Shown here piece by piece: positions 25,046 to 34,241 of a DNA stretch of 56,642 nucleotides. This stretch comes from Bacteroidia bacterium (lineage in GTDB: Bacteria > Bacteroidota > Bacteroidia > B-17B0 > Aurantibacillaceae): NCBI GenBank assembly GCA_016787445.1, contig JAEUTQ010000059.1, positions 1 to 56,642 of the forward strand, in the 5' to 3' direction. A program made the translations under genes and the position numbers. Each line of letters opens with the position of its first letter. The first letter of the stretch is position 1. The notes beneath the pieces are model-generated. The model was not told where the DNA came from. It saw nothing but the letters and a program-made list of their open reading frames with translations, and did no database searches.

Positions 25046-26536
25046 ATGGCATTAAGGCAAACACAAAGTTTAAAGCTGTTACAAAAGCTTTCGCCGCAAC
25101 AAATTCAGTTGATGAAATTGTTGCAGTTGCCTACGCTTGCCTTAGAAGAAAGAATCAAAGAAGAGTTAGAATTAAATCCTGCGTTGGAAGAAGATGATAA
25201 TTCAGCCTCTGATGAGGAGATGTATGATAACGCAGATTCGGTAAATGAAAATACAGAAGAGAATGATGGAGAAGTAGAAGATTTTGAGGAGAAAGAACCT
25301 GAGCGAATTGATGATCAGGTAGAAATGGAAGATTACATGGGTGATGAGGAGATGGATTCCTATAAGTATGAAGTGAGTAATAAGGGTGCAGATGATGAAT
25401 CACGTGAGTTTGTGGTGGTGGAAGGTCCGGATTTTCATGACTTGTTGGAACAGCAATTGGGCATGCGTGATTTGGACGAAACGGAATATACCATCGGACT
25501 TTATTTAATTGGGTGTATTGATGAGGATGGTTATGTGCGCCGCGAACTGGACTCGATAGTGGATGATTTAGCGTTTAGCAATAATATTAATACCGATACT
25601 CAAACGGTAGAAAAGGTTTTGAAAGTACTTCAAGAGTTTGATCCGGCCGGTGTAGGCGCCAGAAACCTGCAAGAGTGTTTACTTATTCAATTAAATCGTA
25701 AGCAGGATAAAACCAAAGAAGTATTATTGGCTATTGATGTGGTTCGTGACATGATGGATGACTTTTCCAAAAAGCATTACGATAAAATCACACGCAAGTT
25801 AAATATTGATGATGAAGATCTGAAAGATGTAATTGCCGAGATAACGCATTTAAATCCTCGTCCCGGTTCTTCCGGAGACGCAATGACAGCTTCCGAAGTG
25901 GTGCCTGATTTTGTGATTTCGGTGGTTGACGGTAAACCGGAGTTAAGTATTAATTCACGTAACTTACCGGATTTAAAAATCAGCAAGGAGTATATAGAAA
26001 TGTTGAAGGAGTACTCGAAGCAAAAAGATAAAAGTTTAAAAGAAGCGAGTACGTTTATTAAATCAAAAATTGAGAATGCCCAATGGTTTATTGAGGCTTT
26101 ACAGCAACGGCATCAAACCATGATGGTGGCCATGCATGCTATTATGGAATATCAAGAGGAGTATTTCACAACAGGCGATGAGTCATCATTAAAGCCAATG
26201 ATATTAAAGGATATTGCGGATAAAGTGGGAATGGATATCTCCACGGTGTCGCGCGTTGCGAATAGCAAGTATGTACAAACACCGTACGGCACATTTCTAT
26301 TAAAAACATTTTTCTCGGAATCTTTAAGTACCGAGAGTGGCGAAGAAGTTAGTTCTCGCGAAGTAAAGCGAATCTTAAAAGATTGTGTAGACAATGAGGA
26401 CAAGAAAAAGCCATTAACCGATGACGCACTTTGTGAAATATTAAAGGAGAAAGGCTATAACATAGCCCGTCGTACTGTGGCTAAGTACAGGGAGCAACTG
26501 GACATTCCGGTGGCAAGAATGCGAAAGGGACTTTAA
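25046..26536 (+). CDS. rpoN: RNA polymerase sigma-54 factor
   Basis: The product is 496 residues. Region I is Gln/Leu-rich (LRQTQSLKLLQKLSPQQIQL), and region II is strongly acidic (about 50-115). Next come the core-binding domain, the HTH region (KDIADKVGMDISTVSRVANS) and the RpoN box ARRTVAKYRE (474-483), which contacts the -24 element. Sigma-54 needs an AAA+ activator, and none is encoded here. It is co-transcribed with tyrS, an unusual partner for a sigma factor. The stop codon abuts the stop of the convergent GNAT gene with no room for a terminator. Confidence 0.97.
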   Translation: MALRQTQSLKLLQKLSPQQIQLMKLLQLPTLALEERIKEELELNPALEEDDNSASDEEMYDNADSVNENTEENDGEVEDFEEKEPERIDDQVEMEDYMGDEEMDSYKYEVSNKGADDESREFVVVEGPDFHDLLEQQLGMRDLDETEYTIGLYLIGCIDEDGYVRRELDSIVDDLAFSNNINTDTQTVEKVLKVLQEFDPAGVGARNLQECLLIQLNRKQDKTKEVLLAIDVVRDMMDDFSKKHYDKITRKLNIDDEDLKDVIAEITHLNPRPGSSGDAMTASEVVPDFVISVVDGKPELSINSRNLPDLKISKEYIEMLKEYSKQKDKSLKEASTFIKSKIENAQWFIEALQQRHQTMMVAMHAIMEYQEEYFTTGDESSLKPMILKDIADKVGMDISTVSRVANSKYVQTPYGTFLLKTFFSESLSTESGEEVSSREVKRILKDCVDNEDKKKPLTDDALCEILKEKGYNIARRTVAKYREQLDIPVARMRKGL

Positions 26537-27367
26537 TTAATACGCGTCAAAATCTATTAATTCAAAAAAGATATTTTCTTTTGTTATTGGTAAATTAAAT
26601 TCACCCAGTGATTTTATTATTAAATTTAAGGGAGAAGGCTTTAGTTTTTGTGGCAAATTGATTCCAAGCACAAAATTAGAAGGCGAATTATTTAGTCCAA
26701 TTTCCATTTTAAGCAAACTCCCTTTTGGACGTATGTTTTCATTCACAGCACATTCTTTTCTCTTACTTAAAACAGCTTTTATCATTGAAATGTGGGTGTC
26801 GCAAATAAGTGATTGATGAGTTCTGAAATATGAAGCGCTTGGATTTTCTGTACGCCATTTAAGTGCTTCCTTGTTCCAATGCGATTTAAACATTTCGGAC
26901 GGAACACCCATTTGTTTAATATTTCCAAAATAGATTTTTACATCCAGTGTTGAGATTAAATCAAAGCCAAGTTTTTTAATAAATCCATGCGTGCTGTTTT
27001 GGTTTGCAACTCCAATTACAAATTTGTATCCCTGATTTTTTCCAAGCTCATATGTTTTCTCGGCTAATTGCGTAAATAATTTTTTGCCTTGATGATTAGG
27101 GTGGGTGGCAGTGTTCAGTGATAATAAACCTTTTATTAATTCTCCTTTATATTCATAGGTGACAGGTATGGTAACATAATGCGCGGCTAATTCTTCACCA
27201 TAAAAAGCATCGAAGCCTATGACGGTTCCGTTAGGATTTAAAAGATATTGCCATTGAAGAAATTCAAAAGTATATTTTTTAGTTTCAGTAAATACAGCAC
27301 TTAACAGCGAAGAATACCTTCTCAAGCTGTCATTATCTGTTTGTGTTTGTTTAAAAACGTATTCCAT
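26537..27367 (-). CDS. GNAT-type acetyltransferase, last gene of the glycan cluster
   Basis: The product is 276 residues. A GNAT core spans about 40-160: GFDAFYGEELAAHYVTIPV, then LLSLNTATHPNHQGKKLF (substrate strand and acetyl-CoA loop), GYKFVIGVANQNSTHGF and IKKLGFDLIST. The C-terminal half (about 165-276) has no recognised motif and may set the acceptor. Such proteins are often linked to exopolysaccharide loci, where they are called FemAB- or GNAT-like. Its start shares one base with the stop of the deacetylase gene, so the two are translationally coupled. N- or O-acetylation of a sugar is inference. Confidence 0.8.
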   Translation of the reverse strand: MEYVFKQTQTDNDSLRRYSSLLSAVFTETKKYTFEFLQWQYLLNPNGTVIGFDAFYGEELAAHYVTIPVTYEYKGELIKGLLSLNTATHPNHQGKKLFTQLAEKTYELGKNQGYKFVIGVANQNSTHGFIKKLGFDLISTLDVKIYFGNIKQMGVPSEMFKSHWNKEALKWRTENPSASYFRTHQSLICDTHISMIKAVLSKRKECAVNENIRPKGSLLKMEIGLNNSPSNFVLGINLPQKLKPSPLNLIIKSLGEFNLPITKENIFFELIDFDAY

Positions 27368-28191
27368 TATAATTTACTGATGAATTCTGAGTAAGTTGTT
27401 ATACGCGCATCCAATGCAATAACCATATCTAATCTTTTAATTAAATTTTTACGGTTGTAATACATCAACCAGTTGAAAAATTTATTATTGTTAATTCCGG
27501 AATGCATGAATTTTTCCTGGTTTGTATCCAAATCGTATGGGTGAAAATAGCTTAATGCAGGCAGGTTGTTTCTAAAATATTTTTTAAATGACCTTAAAAT
27601 CAAAAATTCAGGTAAGGCACGGAAATATACACCGCCTGCAAATGGTAAATTTAAAGGACCAAAGCGATCAAGGCTTATTGGAAATTCAATTATCCCATTG
27701 GAAAGTTTTTTATACTCTTGACCAAATTCAGGCCATCCGTAAAGAGGGTTTTTAGCAGGTAATACAGAACTTGAATAAGTAATTCCAAATGCCTTCATTA
27801 TATCATATGCCCATTCACATCTTTTGTCTATAGAGAAAATAGGAGCACGATAACCTTTTATATTGGTACAACCGGCTTTTTGAAGCGCCTCTATGTTTTT
27901 AGAAAGATCAATTCTAAATTCTTCCGGTGTTTGGTTCGCTACCGGAATATGCGCATATGAATGACAAGCTATTTCGTGTCCTTCAGCAAGTATAGTTTGA
28001 ATGAGTTCAGGATGTACATCTGCCACTTTTCCAACTGTAAAAAAGGTGCATTTAGATTGATGTTGCTTGAGCCAATTGAGATAAACCTGCGTGTTCTCTA
28101 TAACACGATCTTTATACAAATGTTTATTCTCAACATTTTCGCGAACATCCTCTAAGTCGATACTAAAAAGAAAAGTGTTATTTGTTTTCAT
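27367..28191 (-). CDS. Polysaccharide deacetylase (NodB fold, DUF3473-like C-terminus)
   Basis: The product is 274 residues. The NodB homology motifs are present: SIDLED (10-15) carries the metal and base acids, and HSYAH (77-81) carries the two zinc histidines. YRAPIFSIDKRCEWAYD and LPFAGGVYFRALP match the deacetylases of exosortase/PEP-CTERM exopolysaccharide loci (DUF3473 type). It would remove acetyl (or formyl, as in ArnD) from a sugar. No signal peptide is evident, which suggests action on a cytoplasmic lipid-linked intermediate. It overlaps DUF2304 by 14 bases. Confidence 0.88.
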   Translation of the reverse strand: MKTNNTFLFSIDLEDVRENVENKHLYKDRVIENTQVYLNWLKQHQSKCTFFTVGKVADVHPELIQTILAEGHEIACHSYAHIPVANQTPEEFRIDLSKNIEALQKAGCTNIKGYRAPIFSIDKRCEWAYDIMKAFGITYSSSVLPAKNPLYGWPEFGQEYKKLSNGIIEFPISLDRFGPLNLPFAGGVYFRALPEFLILRSFKKYFRNNLPALSYFHPYDLDTNQEKFMHSGINNNKFFNWLMYYNRKNLIKRLDMVIALDARITTYSEFISKL

Positions 28192-28546
28192 TTTCTTTTT
28201 CTTCCAGTTTGTTTTTAAGAAGAGCTAACTCCTGAGCCAAGAGTTTAATTTGCGCGTGTTGTTTAGAATTAACAACAGACAGATGCACTAAGAAAATAAT
28301 GATGGCAAAGATGGCGCCTAAAAAAATTAAAGCAGGTGCATAATATACTCCCAGCATTTTCGCAATTAAATCTAATCCATTGCGCCAGATGGCAAATACT
28401 AATAAGGTAATGGTACAAAATATCCACACAATAGAATACTCTTCACGCAATTTACCTTTGGTAATTAAACGAAAAATAAAAAACATAAAAAGCAAAGAGC
28501 CAATTATGCTGATGATTTGGATTTTAAAGGGTATGACGTTTTCCAT
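28178..28546 (-). CDS. DUF2304-type small membrane protein
   Basis: The product is 122 residues with three hydrophobic segments (about 10-27, 36-54 and 70-92) and a charged coiled-coil-like tail (QIKLLAQELALLKNKLEEKE). The phrase LREEYSIVWIFCTI is typical of DUF2304 proteins, which usually sit beside GT2 polyprenyl-phosphate glycosyltransferases, as here. It overlaps both neighbours (23 and 14 bases). A partner role for the GT2, comparable to small membrane subunits, is inference. Confidence 0.85.
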   Translation of the reverse strand: MENVIPFKIQIISIIGSLLFMFFIFRLITKGKLREEYSIVWIFCTITLLVFAIWRNGLDLIAKMLGVYYAPALIFLGAIFAIIIFLVHLSVVNSKQHAQIKLLAQELALLKNKLEEKENENK

Positions 28547-29273
28547 TAAGCTTTAATCTTAAGTAAATAAATAAAATTCCCAGTGTAACTTTCATCATGT
28601 AGTATATACTTCCGAAGGATCTGATAGAAGACTGACCACCTTGACGTTCATGCATTACAACAGGGATTTCCTTAATTTTTAAATTATTGAGATGGTATAA
28701 AACAATGGCTTCCGGTTCGGGATATTCATCCGGATAATAATCATTTACAATTTCCAGTGCTTTTATATTAAGTGCTCGGAATCCGGATGTGCTATCTGTA
28801 ATAGTAATGCCAAGTAACAGTCGATTCAGGTTTTTAAAATATTTAATTCCTGTTCGGCGTAAAGTGGAAGATTGAAAACCTTGTTTAGTGATGAAGCGTG
28901 AGCCAATAACCACATCGGCTTCATTGTTTAATATGGGCTGAATGAGATTTTGAATTTCGTTAATCGGGTGTTGTCCGTCACCATCCAGCTGAATAGCGAT
29001 ATCAAATTTATTTTTGTAAGCGTATTTATAACCGGATTGTACCGCACCTCCAATACCCAGATTTACGGGAAGATTTAAGTAGGTGGAGGTGTGTTTTCTG
29101 ATAACAGAAAGAGTATTATCTTTTGAGCAATCATTCACCGGCAACGCGGTGATAGAAACATTAGGAAGGCTTAAAGACTGAAGCGACTGTAATAAATTAC
29201 CAATAGATTCCTCTTCATTATAACAGGGAATGACAATAAGAAGTTTTATATGTTTATTGATCTCTGTCTTCAC
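28524..29273 (-). CDS. GT2 glycosyltransferase, polyprenyl-phosphate sugar synthase-like
   Basis: From GTG at 29273 the product is 249 residues. An ATG at 29339 would overlap the upstream gene by 86 bases and add a tail absent from the family core. The GT-A core starts at IKLLIVIPCYNEEESIGN. It has the nucleotide DxD-like motif LDGDGQHP, FITKQGFQSSTLRRTGIK, and the acceptor-side SGFRALN. This resembles DPM1/ArnC-like enzymes, which load a sugar on undecaprenyl phosphate. There is no C-terminal membrane anchor, and DUF2304 downstream may supply it. Confidence 0.9.
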   Translation of the reverse strand: MKTEINKHIKLLIVIPCYNEEESIGNLLQSLQSLSLPNVSITALPVNDCSKDNTLSVIRKHTSTYLNLPVNLGIGGAVQSGYKYAYKNKFDIAIQLDGDGQHPINEIQNLIQPILNNEADVVIGSRFITKQGFQSSTLRRTGIKYFKNLNRLLLGITITDSTSGFRALNIKALEIVNDYYPDEYPEPEAIVLYHLNNLKIKEIPVVMHERQGGQSSIRSFGSIYYMMKVTLGILFIYLRLKLNGKRHTL

Positions 29274-30657
29274 CACTTTGTAGTTTTTTGTAGTCAGGTT
29301 CAGAAAGCATTTGCCAGTATTTACCTTCGTGAATACCATACATTTTGTATCGACCGAAATTATGCCAATAGGACTCTTTAGTCATACTATTAAAATGAAT
29401 TAAATAATTATTGTATTGATAGGTTTGACCAATATTTAGATTAATTCCGGCAAAAATGAGAATGAAAAATAACACTTGGATGGTTTGTTTAAACCGAATG
29501 GGAGGAATTAGTTCTAATACATATTCTCCCAATGAAGCTATTGGAATAGCTAAATAGGCATAGTGTTGGACAAATGCTCTTCCGCCAAATCCACCGCCAA
29601 AGAACCAATCCCACCAACAGCTTAACATATAAATGTTGAATAAGGTTATTACTAAGATGGTGTTTCTTAATATGCGTTGTTTTTTTTGCAAAAAAAACAT
29701 TCCAATAAAGGCTAGGCTTATTAATGGCGTGTAAACAAACCATCCTTTGCGGTAACTAAATAAAATATTAATAATTTGGGGATCACTCCAAAAAAAGTGC
29801 TCTCCGGGGTAGGAGAAAAATAAGTACTGCCCGGTATGTTGTTTCCAAAAAAGAAATTGTGGTATCCAAACAGCTAAGGCAACCAAAGCGATAGCAATAA
29901 TTTTCTTGTATTGTCCAAGAATGAATTTAATTCTATCAGCAAATTTGATGTCTTTATTTAGATTTATAACTAAAAAAAGCACACAAACTAGTATTTCAGT
30001 TGGGCGTATAAGGGTAATAATTCCGGTTATTAATCCTAACAAAAAAGATTTTGAGTAGGTAGGTTTATTATACCAATGATGTGTAACAAGTAAAAATGCG
30101 GCGTAAAGAAAGAAGAGGTAGCCATGTGTCATTTCACTAAGAGATAGTACGTAAAAAAAGAGATTGGTACCAAAAAAAACTACGGCTAGAGTTATTGCTG
30201 TTACTTTTTCGGAATAATATTTAACTAAGAAATTTCTTAAGAGAAGCAAACCAAGCAGCCCGTATAAAATACTTCCCCAATGTAAAGTAATCGCAAATGG
30301 TTCACTAAAACCATCTAAGGGTTTGTGCTCATTAATGGCGATTTTATAACCTAATGCGAATAACGGCGAATAAAGTAAAGCCATTCCATATGTGCCTTTT
30401 GTAATTTTTTCTCCATTTGGTAAATCAATCAAAAAGTTTTGAAAACGCTGACCGTTAGGCTTGTAGTCTTTTATAATGAACTCTGATGGTAAATAGGAAT
30501 AATAACCAGCAACGTCCCAAACGAACTGATTATCTTCTTTATTCATTAAATGCCAAGGACGCCACAAATCCATTGTGATTACAGAGAAACATAATGTAAA
30601 AACCAAAAGTAAAATACTTGGTTTTTGAATGATGTTATTTGTTGACGAGATTTGCAT
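29254..30657 (-). CDS. Multi-membrane protein, probable GT-C-like glycosyltransferase
   Basis: The product is 467 residues with about ten predicted membrane helices (for example LLVFTLCFSVITM at the N-terminus). An acidic motif follows the first helix (DLWRPWHLMNKEDNQFVWDV). Its fold looks like GT-C transferases that take sugars from polyprenyl phosphate in the periplasm, but no ArnT/PMT signature is complete. The run YSYLPSEFIIKDYKPNGQ is a long first outer loop. It sits between the GT39-like gene (36 bases upstream) and the GT2 (overlapping), so it belongs to the cluster. Function is inferred from context. Confidence 0.75.
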   Translation of the reverse strand: MQISSTNNIIQKPSILLLVFTLCFSVITMDLWRPWHLMNKEDNQFVWDVAGYYSYLPSEFIIKDYKPNGQRFQNFLIDLPNGEKITKGTYGMALLYSPLFALGYKIAINEHKPLDGFSEPFAITLHWGSILYGLLGLLLLRNFLVKYYSEKVTAITLAVVFFGTNLFFYVLSLSEMTHGYLFFLYAAFLLVTHHWYNKPTYSKSFLLGLITGIITLIRPTEILVCVLFLVINLNKDIKFADRIKFILGQYKKIIAIALVALAVWIPQFLFWKQHTGQYLFFSYPGEHFFWSDPQIINILFSYRKGWFVYTPLISLAFIGMFFLQKKQRILRNTILVITLFNIYMLSCWWDWFFGGGFGGRAFVQHYAYLAIPIASLGEYVLELIPPIRFKQTIQVLFFILIFAGINLNIGQTYQYNNYLIHFNSMTKESYWHNFGRYKMYGIHEGKYWQMLSEPDYKKLQSGEDRDQ

Positions 30658-30693
30658 TCTTCAGAACTCTAATATACGAATTGCAGGGTTGAA

Positions 30694-32259
30694 TTAAAAT
30701 TCGGGCTTAATGACCAGAATTTGAGGATTATTTTTGTATTCTTCAGGCAAATTACCATCATCAATAACTGCAGCTTTTTTATGATGTTTAGTAATTATAT
30801 CTATTAAATAGGAAGATGGTACATCCCAAAAGGCTATATGTTTCGTATAAAACATTACCATGATATGACGCATGTTTGTACAATTAAAGATAATGTAGTC
30901 TTTGTCTAAGTTTAAGTGATTTATTTGTTTACAAATATTCAGCCAGCGAAAATAAAATTGCCTGTCTCGGTAAACAACTTCATTTTTTTTCCAATTAGTA
31001 TGCGTTTCTTGAACCTTTTCAATATCCAATAATAAGGTGCTACAAAGCAGAAGAGTTATTGAAATTGTTATTTTAGAAATGGAAGCCTTTGTTTTTTGTT
31101 GAATAAAATCGAAAACCCGATTTAAACCAGAGGCACATCCTATTATTAAGTACGGATAGACAATAAGCGGGAAAGCAACCATTTTGGTTTTTGCTATTGT
31201 AAAAAATACAAATACGCCAAGTATTCCTAAAATAAGTGCAATAGAAATATTTTTATTTTTGCTATCCCTCCAAAGAAAGAACACGGCAAATGGTAAAGCA
31301 TACGGTAATAGACGTCCAAGCGTATATGTTAAGTTATGTATGTAAAAAAGCAAACCTCCCTCATGGCCTTCTATTACTTCAAAAAAGTGTTTAGAGTTAT
31401 ATTCATATTCGTACCTGGCCTCAATCGGAAAATGATTAAGAATATATAATTGCCATGGAAGCGCAACAACTACCGTAATTATAAATGAAAGAAAGAACGG
31501 TAAGTGGTTTTTAAACTTAAAGATATCTTTAAAGTTGCCTTGAATTTTTATAGCGAACCATACAGCATAAACAAATAGTCCGGTTAGGTATTTGGTTAAG
31601 ATGGCACAACCAGCAAAAAGCCCTATTAATAATATCCATCGCTTTTTCTCCGGAGCATGTTGATGTTCAACCAGCGCCCAAATACTAGCCGTAACGTAAA
31701 ACACAAAAACAGTATCGTTGTGATCGGTCGGATAGAATCCGGTAAGAAGCTCATTGAGATAATGTATGGAACCAAAGATTAAAACGGCATAAAAAGCAGT
31801 TTTTTCATTATAAAGCAGTTTTGATATTCTGAATATGAATAATAAGGTTAGGAGGGAACAGATTACACTTGGTATCCGAACTGCTACTGTGTTTATTCCG
31901 AAAATCTTGAATGAAAGGGCGATCTGCCAAAGAAAAAGAGGTTGCTTATGTACCCATATATAGTTTCCAGTCCAATTTTCATGATTATATGGTAAAATAT
32001 CTTGTGGAAAAAGAGTAGGTTTTAGAAAATTGTTACTTAGGTTTTTAGCTACTAAAGCATGTACTTGTTCGTCCCAGGTGTGTACAAAGGGATCAAAATA
32101 AATGAACATTATCTTAAGTAACGCAAGCCCTACAAAGAGAATAAAAACAGAAAAGTTTGTTTTTTTAAGATAAATGTTTGAAATAATTGATAATAGTATA
32201 ATTACAAATACACTTGCAATAAGCAATTGTTGGTTAATTGTAAAATAACTACCGAACAT
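30694..32259 (-). CDS. GT39 family membrane glycosyltransferase (ArnT/PMT-like)
   Basis: The product is 521 residues with about a dozen membrane helices. The first periplasmic loop contains DPFVHTWDEQVHALVAKNL, which carries the WDE acidic motif of ArnT/PMT enzymes, then VHKQPLFLWQIAL. The next loop has RIPSVICSLLTLLFIFRIS, also a GT39 hallmark. The family moves a sugar from polyprenyl phosphate to lipid A (ArnT) or protein (PMT). The acceptor here is unknown. The C-terminal periplasmic part (about 410-521) is smaller than in PMTs. It shares one base with the flavoprotein stop upstream. Confidence 0.88.
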   Translation of the reverse strand: MFGSYFTINQQLLIASVFVIILLSIISNIYLKKTNFSVFILFVGLALLKIMFIYFDPFVHTWDEQVHALVAKNLSNNFLKPTLFPQDILPYNHENWTGNYIWVHKQPLFLWQIALSFKIFGINTVAVRIPSVICSLLTLLFIFRISKLLYNEKTAFYAVLIFGSIHYLNELLTGFYPTDHNDTVFVFYVTASIWALVEHQHAPEKKRWILLIGLFAGCAILTKYLTGLFVYAVWFAIKIQGNFKDIFKFKNHLPFFLSFIITVVVALPWQLYILNHFPIEARYEYEYNSKHFFEVIEGHEGGLLFYIHNLTYTLGRLLPYALPFAVFFLWRDSKNKNISIALILGILGVFVFFTIAKTKMVAFPLIVYPYLIIGCASGLNRVFDFIQQKTKASISKITISITLLLCSTLLLDIEKVQETHTNWKKNEVVYRDRQFYFRWLNICKQINHLNLDKDYIIFNCTNMRHIMVMFYTKHIAFWDVPSSYLIDIITKHHKKAAVIDDGNLPEEYKNNPQILVIKPEF

Positions 32260-33674
32260 TAATTTTTCTTTAATCCGGTTTTTGTAATTATTGAGGATTC
32301 TTGATAGCTATCGTAGTCAGTATTAATTTCCCACAAGTTATGATGCGTTCCTTTTAAAATATTCTCAACTGCTAATCGCCCCATCAAAATGCTATGGTCC
32401 TGATTATTATATTTAAATGCGCCATAGCGACCAATTACATGTAAATTTTGAACACTGCTTAAGTAATCTTCAACCGGCTTCAATCTTTCTTTATATCCCG
32501 TAGAATAAACCGGATAGCATCTGTGAATTTTATAAACAAAGCCGTCACTAATTTCAGCCTTGCCTATTAATCCGGTTTTTCTTAACTCGATTTTACCAAG
32601 CTCAATTAATTCTTTATCACTTTTATTCCAGAATTCATCTTCATCATAACACCAATATTCAAGTGCGCAAATTGTGCTTTCTTCTTTGCCATAAAGTTGA
32701 GGTACCCAGTTTCTGAAGTTAGTTAATCGGCCCATTTGCAAATCTGCGCTGTGTACATATAACCAATTATCAGGAAAAAGATTCTTTGCCTGAACATTAA
32801 GATATACAATCACTGTATTTCTGAATTTTAATTCCTGTGCGGCCTTTTTAATATTCTGCGGAACTTCCGGTAAGCGACTTACCATGAGAGATAGTGGCAT
32901 GGAAGAGATAATGTGATCATATTCCTTTACCGTACCATCTTCTAATTCAAGCGCACAAGCCTTTCCGTTTTTTGTAATAACTTTCTTTACCGGTGTATTT
33001 AAAAATACGTTACCACCTTTATCTTTCACAAATTGAGCCATGCGTTCATAAACAACTCCTGTGCCTCCGTGGGGATAAGCAAATTGATCAACTAGTGTTT
33101 TGTGTTTTCCACTATTACCAAATAGAGCTGTTTTAATGGCTTCGCCTAAGCTGAATTTCTTTATTCGCTGCGCCGCAAAATCTGCATCTAAAACATTACA
33201 AGGAATTCCCCATAGTTTTTCTGTATAGGTTTTAAAAAATATCTGATATAGCTTTTTTCCAAATCGATTCGTTACCCAACCTTCAAAAGTGCTGATGTCT
33301 TTGGTTGGAGAAATTTTTTCCACACCATAATAAACCATACAGGATGCTGCCTTAAAAACTCCCATATTAGAAAGGGCATTAAAAGCCTTAATCGGATAGT
33401 GAAAGAATTTTTTATTGTAGTAAATTCGGGTAAGACGATCTACCATTTCATAATCATTACCTACTACTTCTAACCACAATTCGTTTACACGTGTATCATT
33501 ACTAAAAAATCGATGCGGTCCAATATCTACTTTTTGATTCCAAAGTTCAATTGTTTTTGCCATACCACCTACTGATGGACCTGCTTCATATACATCGACA
33601 TCCTTTATTTGTTTTGCGAGTTCGTATCCCGCAGTCATACCTGCCGGTCCGGCACCAATTACTGCTATTTTCAT
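32259..33674 (-). CDS. FAD-dependent amine-oxidase/UDP-galactopyranose-mutase-like protein
   Basis: The product is 471 residues. A Rossmann FAD-binding motif opens the protein (IAVIGAGPAGMTAGYELA), with the second GG motif VGGMAKTIEL and IGPHRFFSND. C-terminal VIGRYGAFKYNNQDHSI closes the FAD site. Glycan clusters often hold such proteins, annotated as protoporphyrinogen oxidase-like, amine oxidase or UGM-like. A sugar-nucleotide rearrangement or oxidation is likely but unproven. The next gene upstream, a lipoprotein, ends 39 bases away. Confidence 0.87.
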   Translation of the reverse strand: MKIAVIGAGPAGMTAGYELAKQIKDVDVYEAGPSVGGMAKTIELWNQKVDIGPHRFFSNDTRVNELWLEVVGNDYEMVDRLTRIYYNKKFFHYPIKAFNALSNMGVFKAASCMVYYGVEKISPTKDISTFEGWVTNRFGKKLYQIFFKTYTEKLWGIPCNVLDADFAAQRIKKFSLGEAIKTALFGNSGKHKTLVDQFAYPHGGTGVVYERMAQFVKDKGGNVFLNTPVKKVITKNGKACALELEDGTVKEYDHIISSMPLSLMVSRLPEVPQNIKKAAQELKFRNTVIVYLNVQAKNLFPDNWLYVHSADLQMGRLTNFRNWVPQLYGKEESTICALEYWCYDEDEFWNKSDKELIELGKIELRKTGLIGKAEISDGFVYKIHRCYPVYSTGYKERLKPVEDYLSSVQNLHVIGRYGAFKYNNQDHSILMGRLAVENILKGTHHNLWEINTDYDSYQESSIITKTGLKKN

Positions 33675-33713
33675 ATATTACTTAAACGTTCAGGTGTAAA
33701 ATAAATTGTTGTT

Positions 33714-34241
33714 TTAATTGACTTTAATTAGTTTAACCTCAAGATTATCTATGGCTAATGTAGATTTTTTATAGGGATTAAATGGAAAAACACGAATCTG
33801 CGAACCTTTCATGGCTTCAGTAATAACAAATTGCAAACTGTCCTGAACGTGGAACCATTTCTCTTTCAAAAAGCTTTTGGGTGCAATATCAAATGTATAC
33901 CAATAATGTGGAGTGGGGCCGTTTTGAACGGTAACACAAAGAGCCTGCCCAAATCGACGACCTCCCATTCTTGCATCGAAATCGACAACAATTTTAATAT
34001 AACTATAATAAAGTGAATCGGGGATTATATAATTAATTCCCGGACCATATTGCGTGTTTTTAGGTAAATATGCGCAATATTTTCCCTCAAAGGGATTAAC
34101 ATCGCTTCGTAAAGGAATTGTATCAGATTCGAAATCCAGAAACCACTCTTTATATAACATAAAAGTATCGTCAGGCTTTTTGTAACATGAAAAAAGCAAT
34201 GACACAAGTAAGCATGAAACTATGTAAGATGATTTTCTCAT
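33714..34241 (-). CDS. Lipoprotein, relative of the one between the CoA-transferase subunits
   Basis: The product is 175 residues. The lipobox LLFS-C places the lipidated cysteine at 19. The mature domain is beta-rich and ends in a block (GSQIRVFPFNPYKKSTLAID, then NLEVKLIKV) that parallels RLRVFSGKPNGKGFLDVDDLKINITKL-like sequence in the lipoprotein at 36244-36795. This is a carbohydrate-binding-module-like jelly-roll pattern by eye, not a family assignment. Its ATG directly abuts the stop of the GT-C protein gene. A surface or periplasmic sugar-binding role is inference. Confidence 0.75.
   Translation of the reverse strand: MRKSSYIVSCLLVSLLFSCYKKPDDTFMLYKEWFLDFESDTIPLRSDVNPFEGKYCAYLPKNTQYGPGINYIIPDSLYYSYIKIVVDFDARMGGRRFGQALCVTVQNGPTPHYWYTFDIAPKSFLKEKWFHVQDSLQFVITEAMKGSQIRVFPFNPYKKSTLAIDNLEVKLIKVN

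Noticed and set aside
25155..25403. His/Pro/Leu-rich open frame opposite rpoN
   Set aside because: It is the antisense shadow of the acidic region II of sigma-54, and its composition comes from GAA/GAT codons read backwards.
26537..28191. Exosortase/PEP-CTERM locus
   Set aside because: The deacetylase and GNAT resemble those loci, but no exosortase, PEP-CTERM protein or EPS chain-length genes are present.
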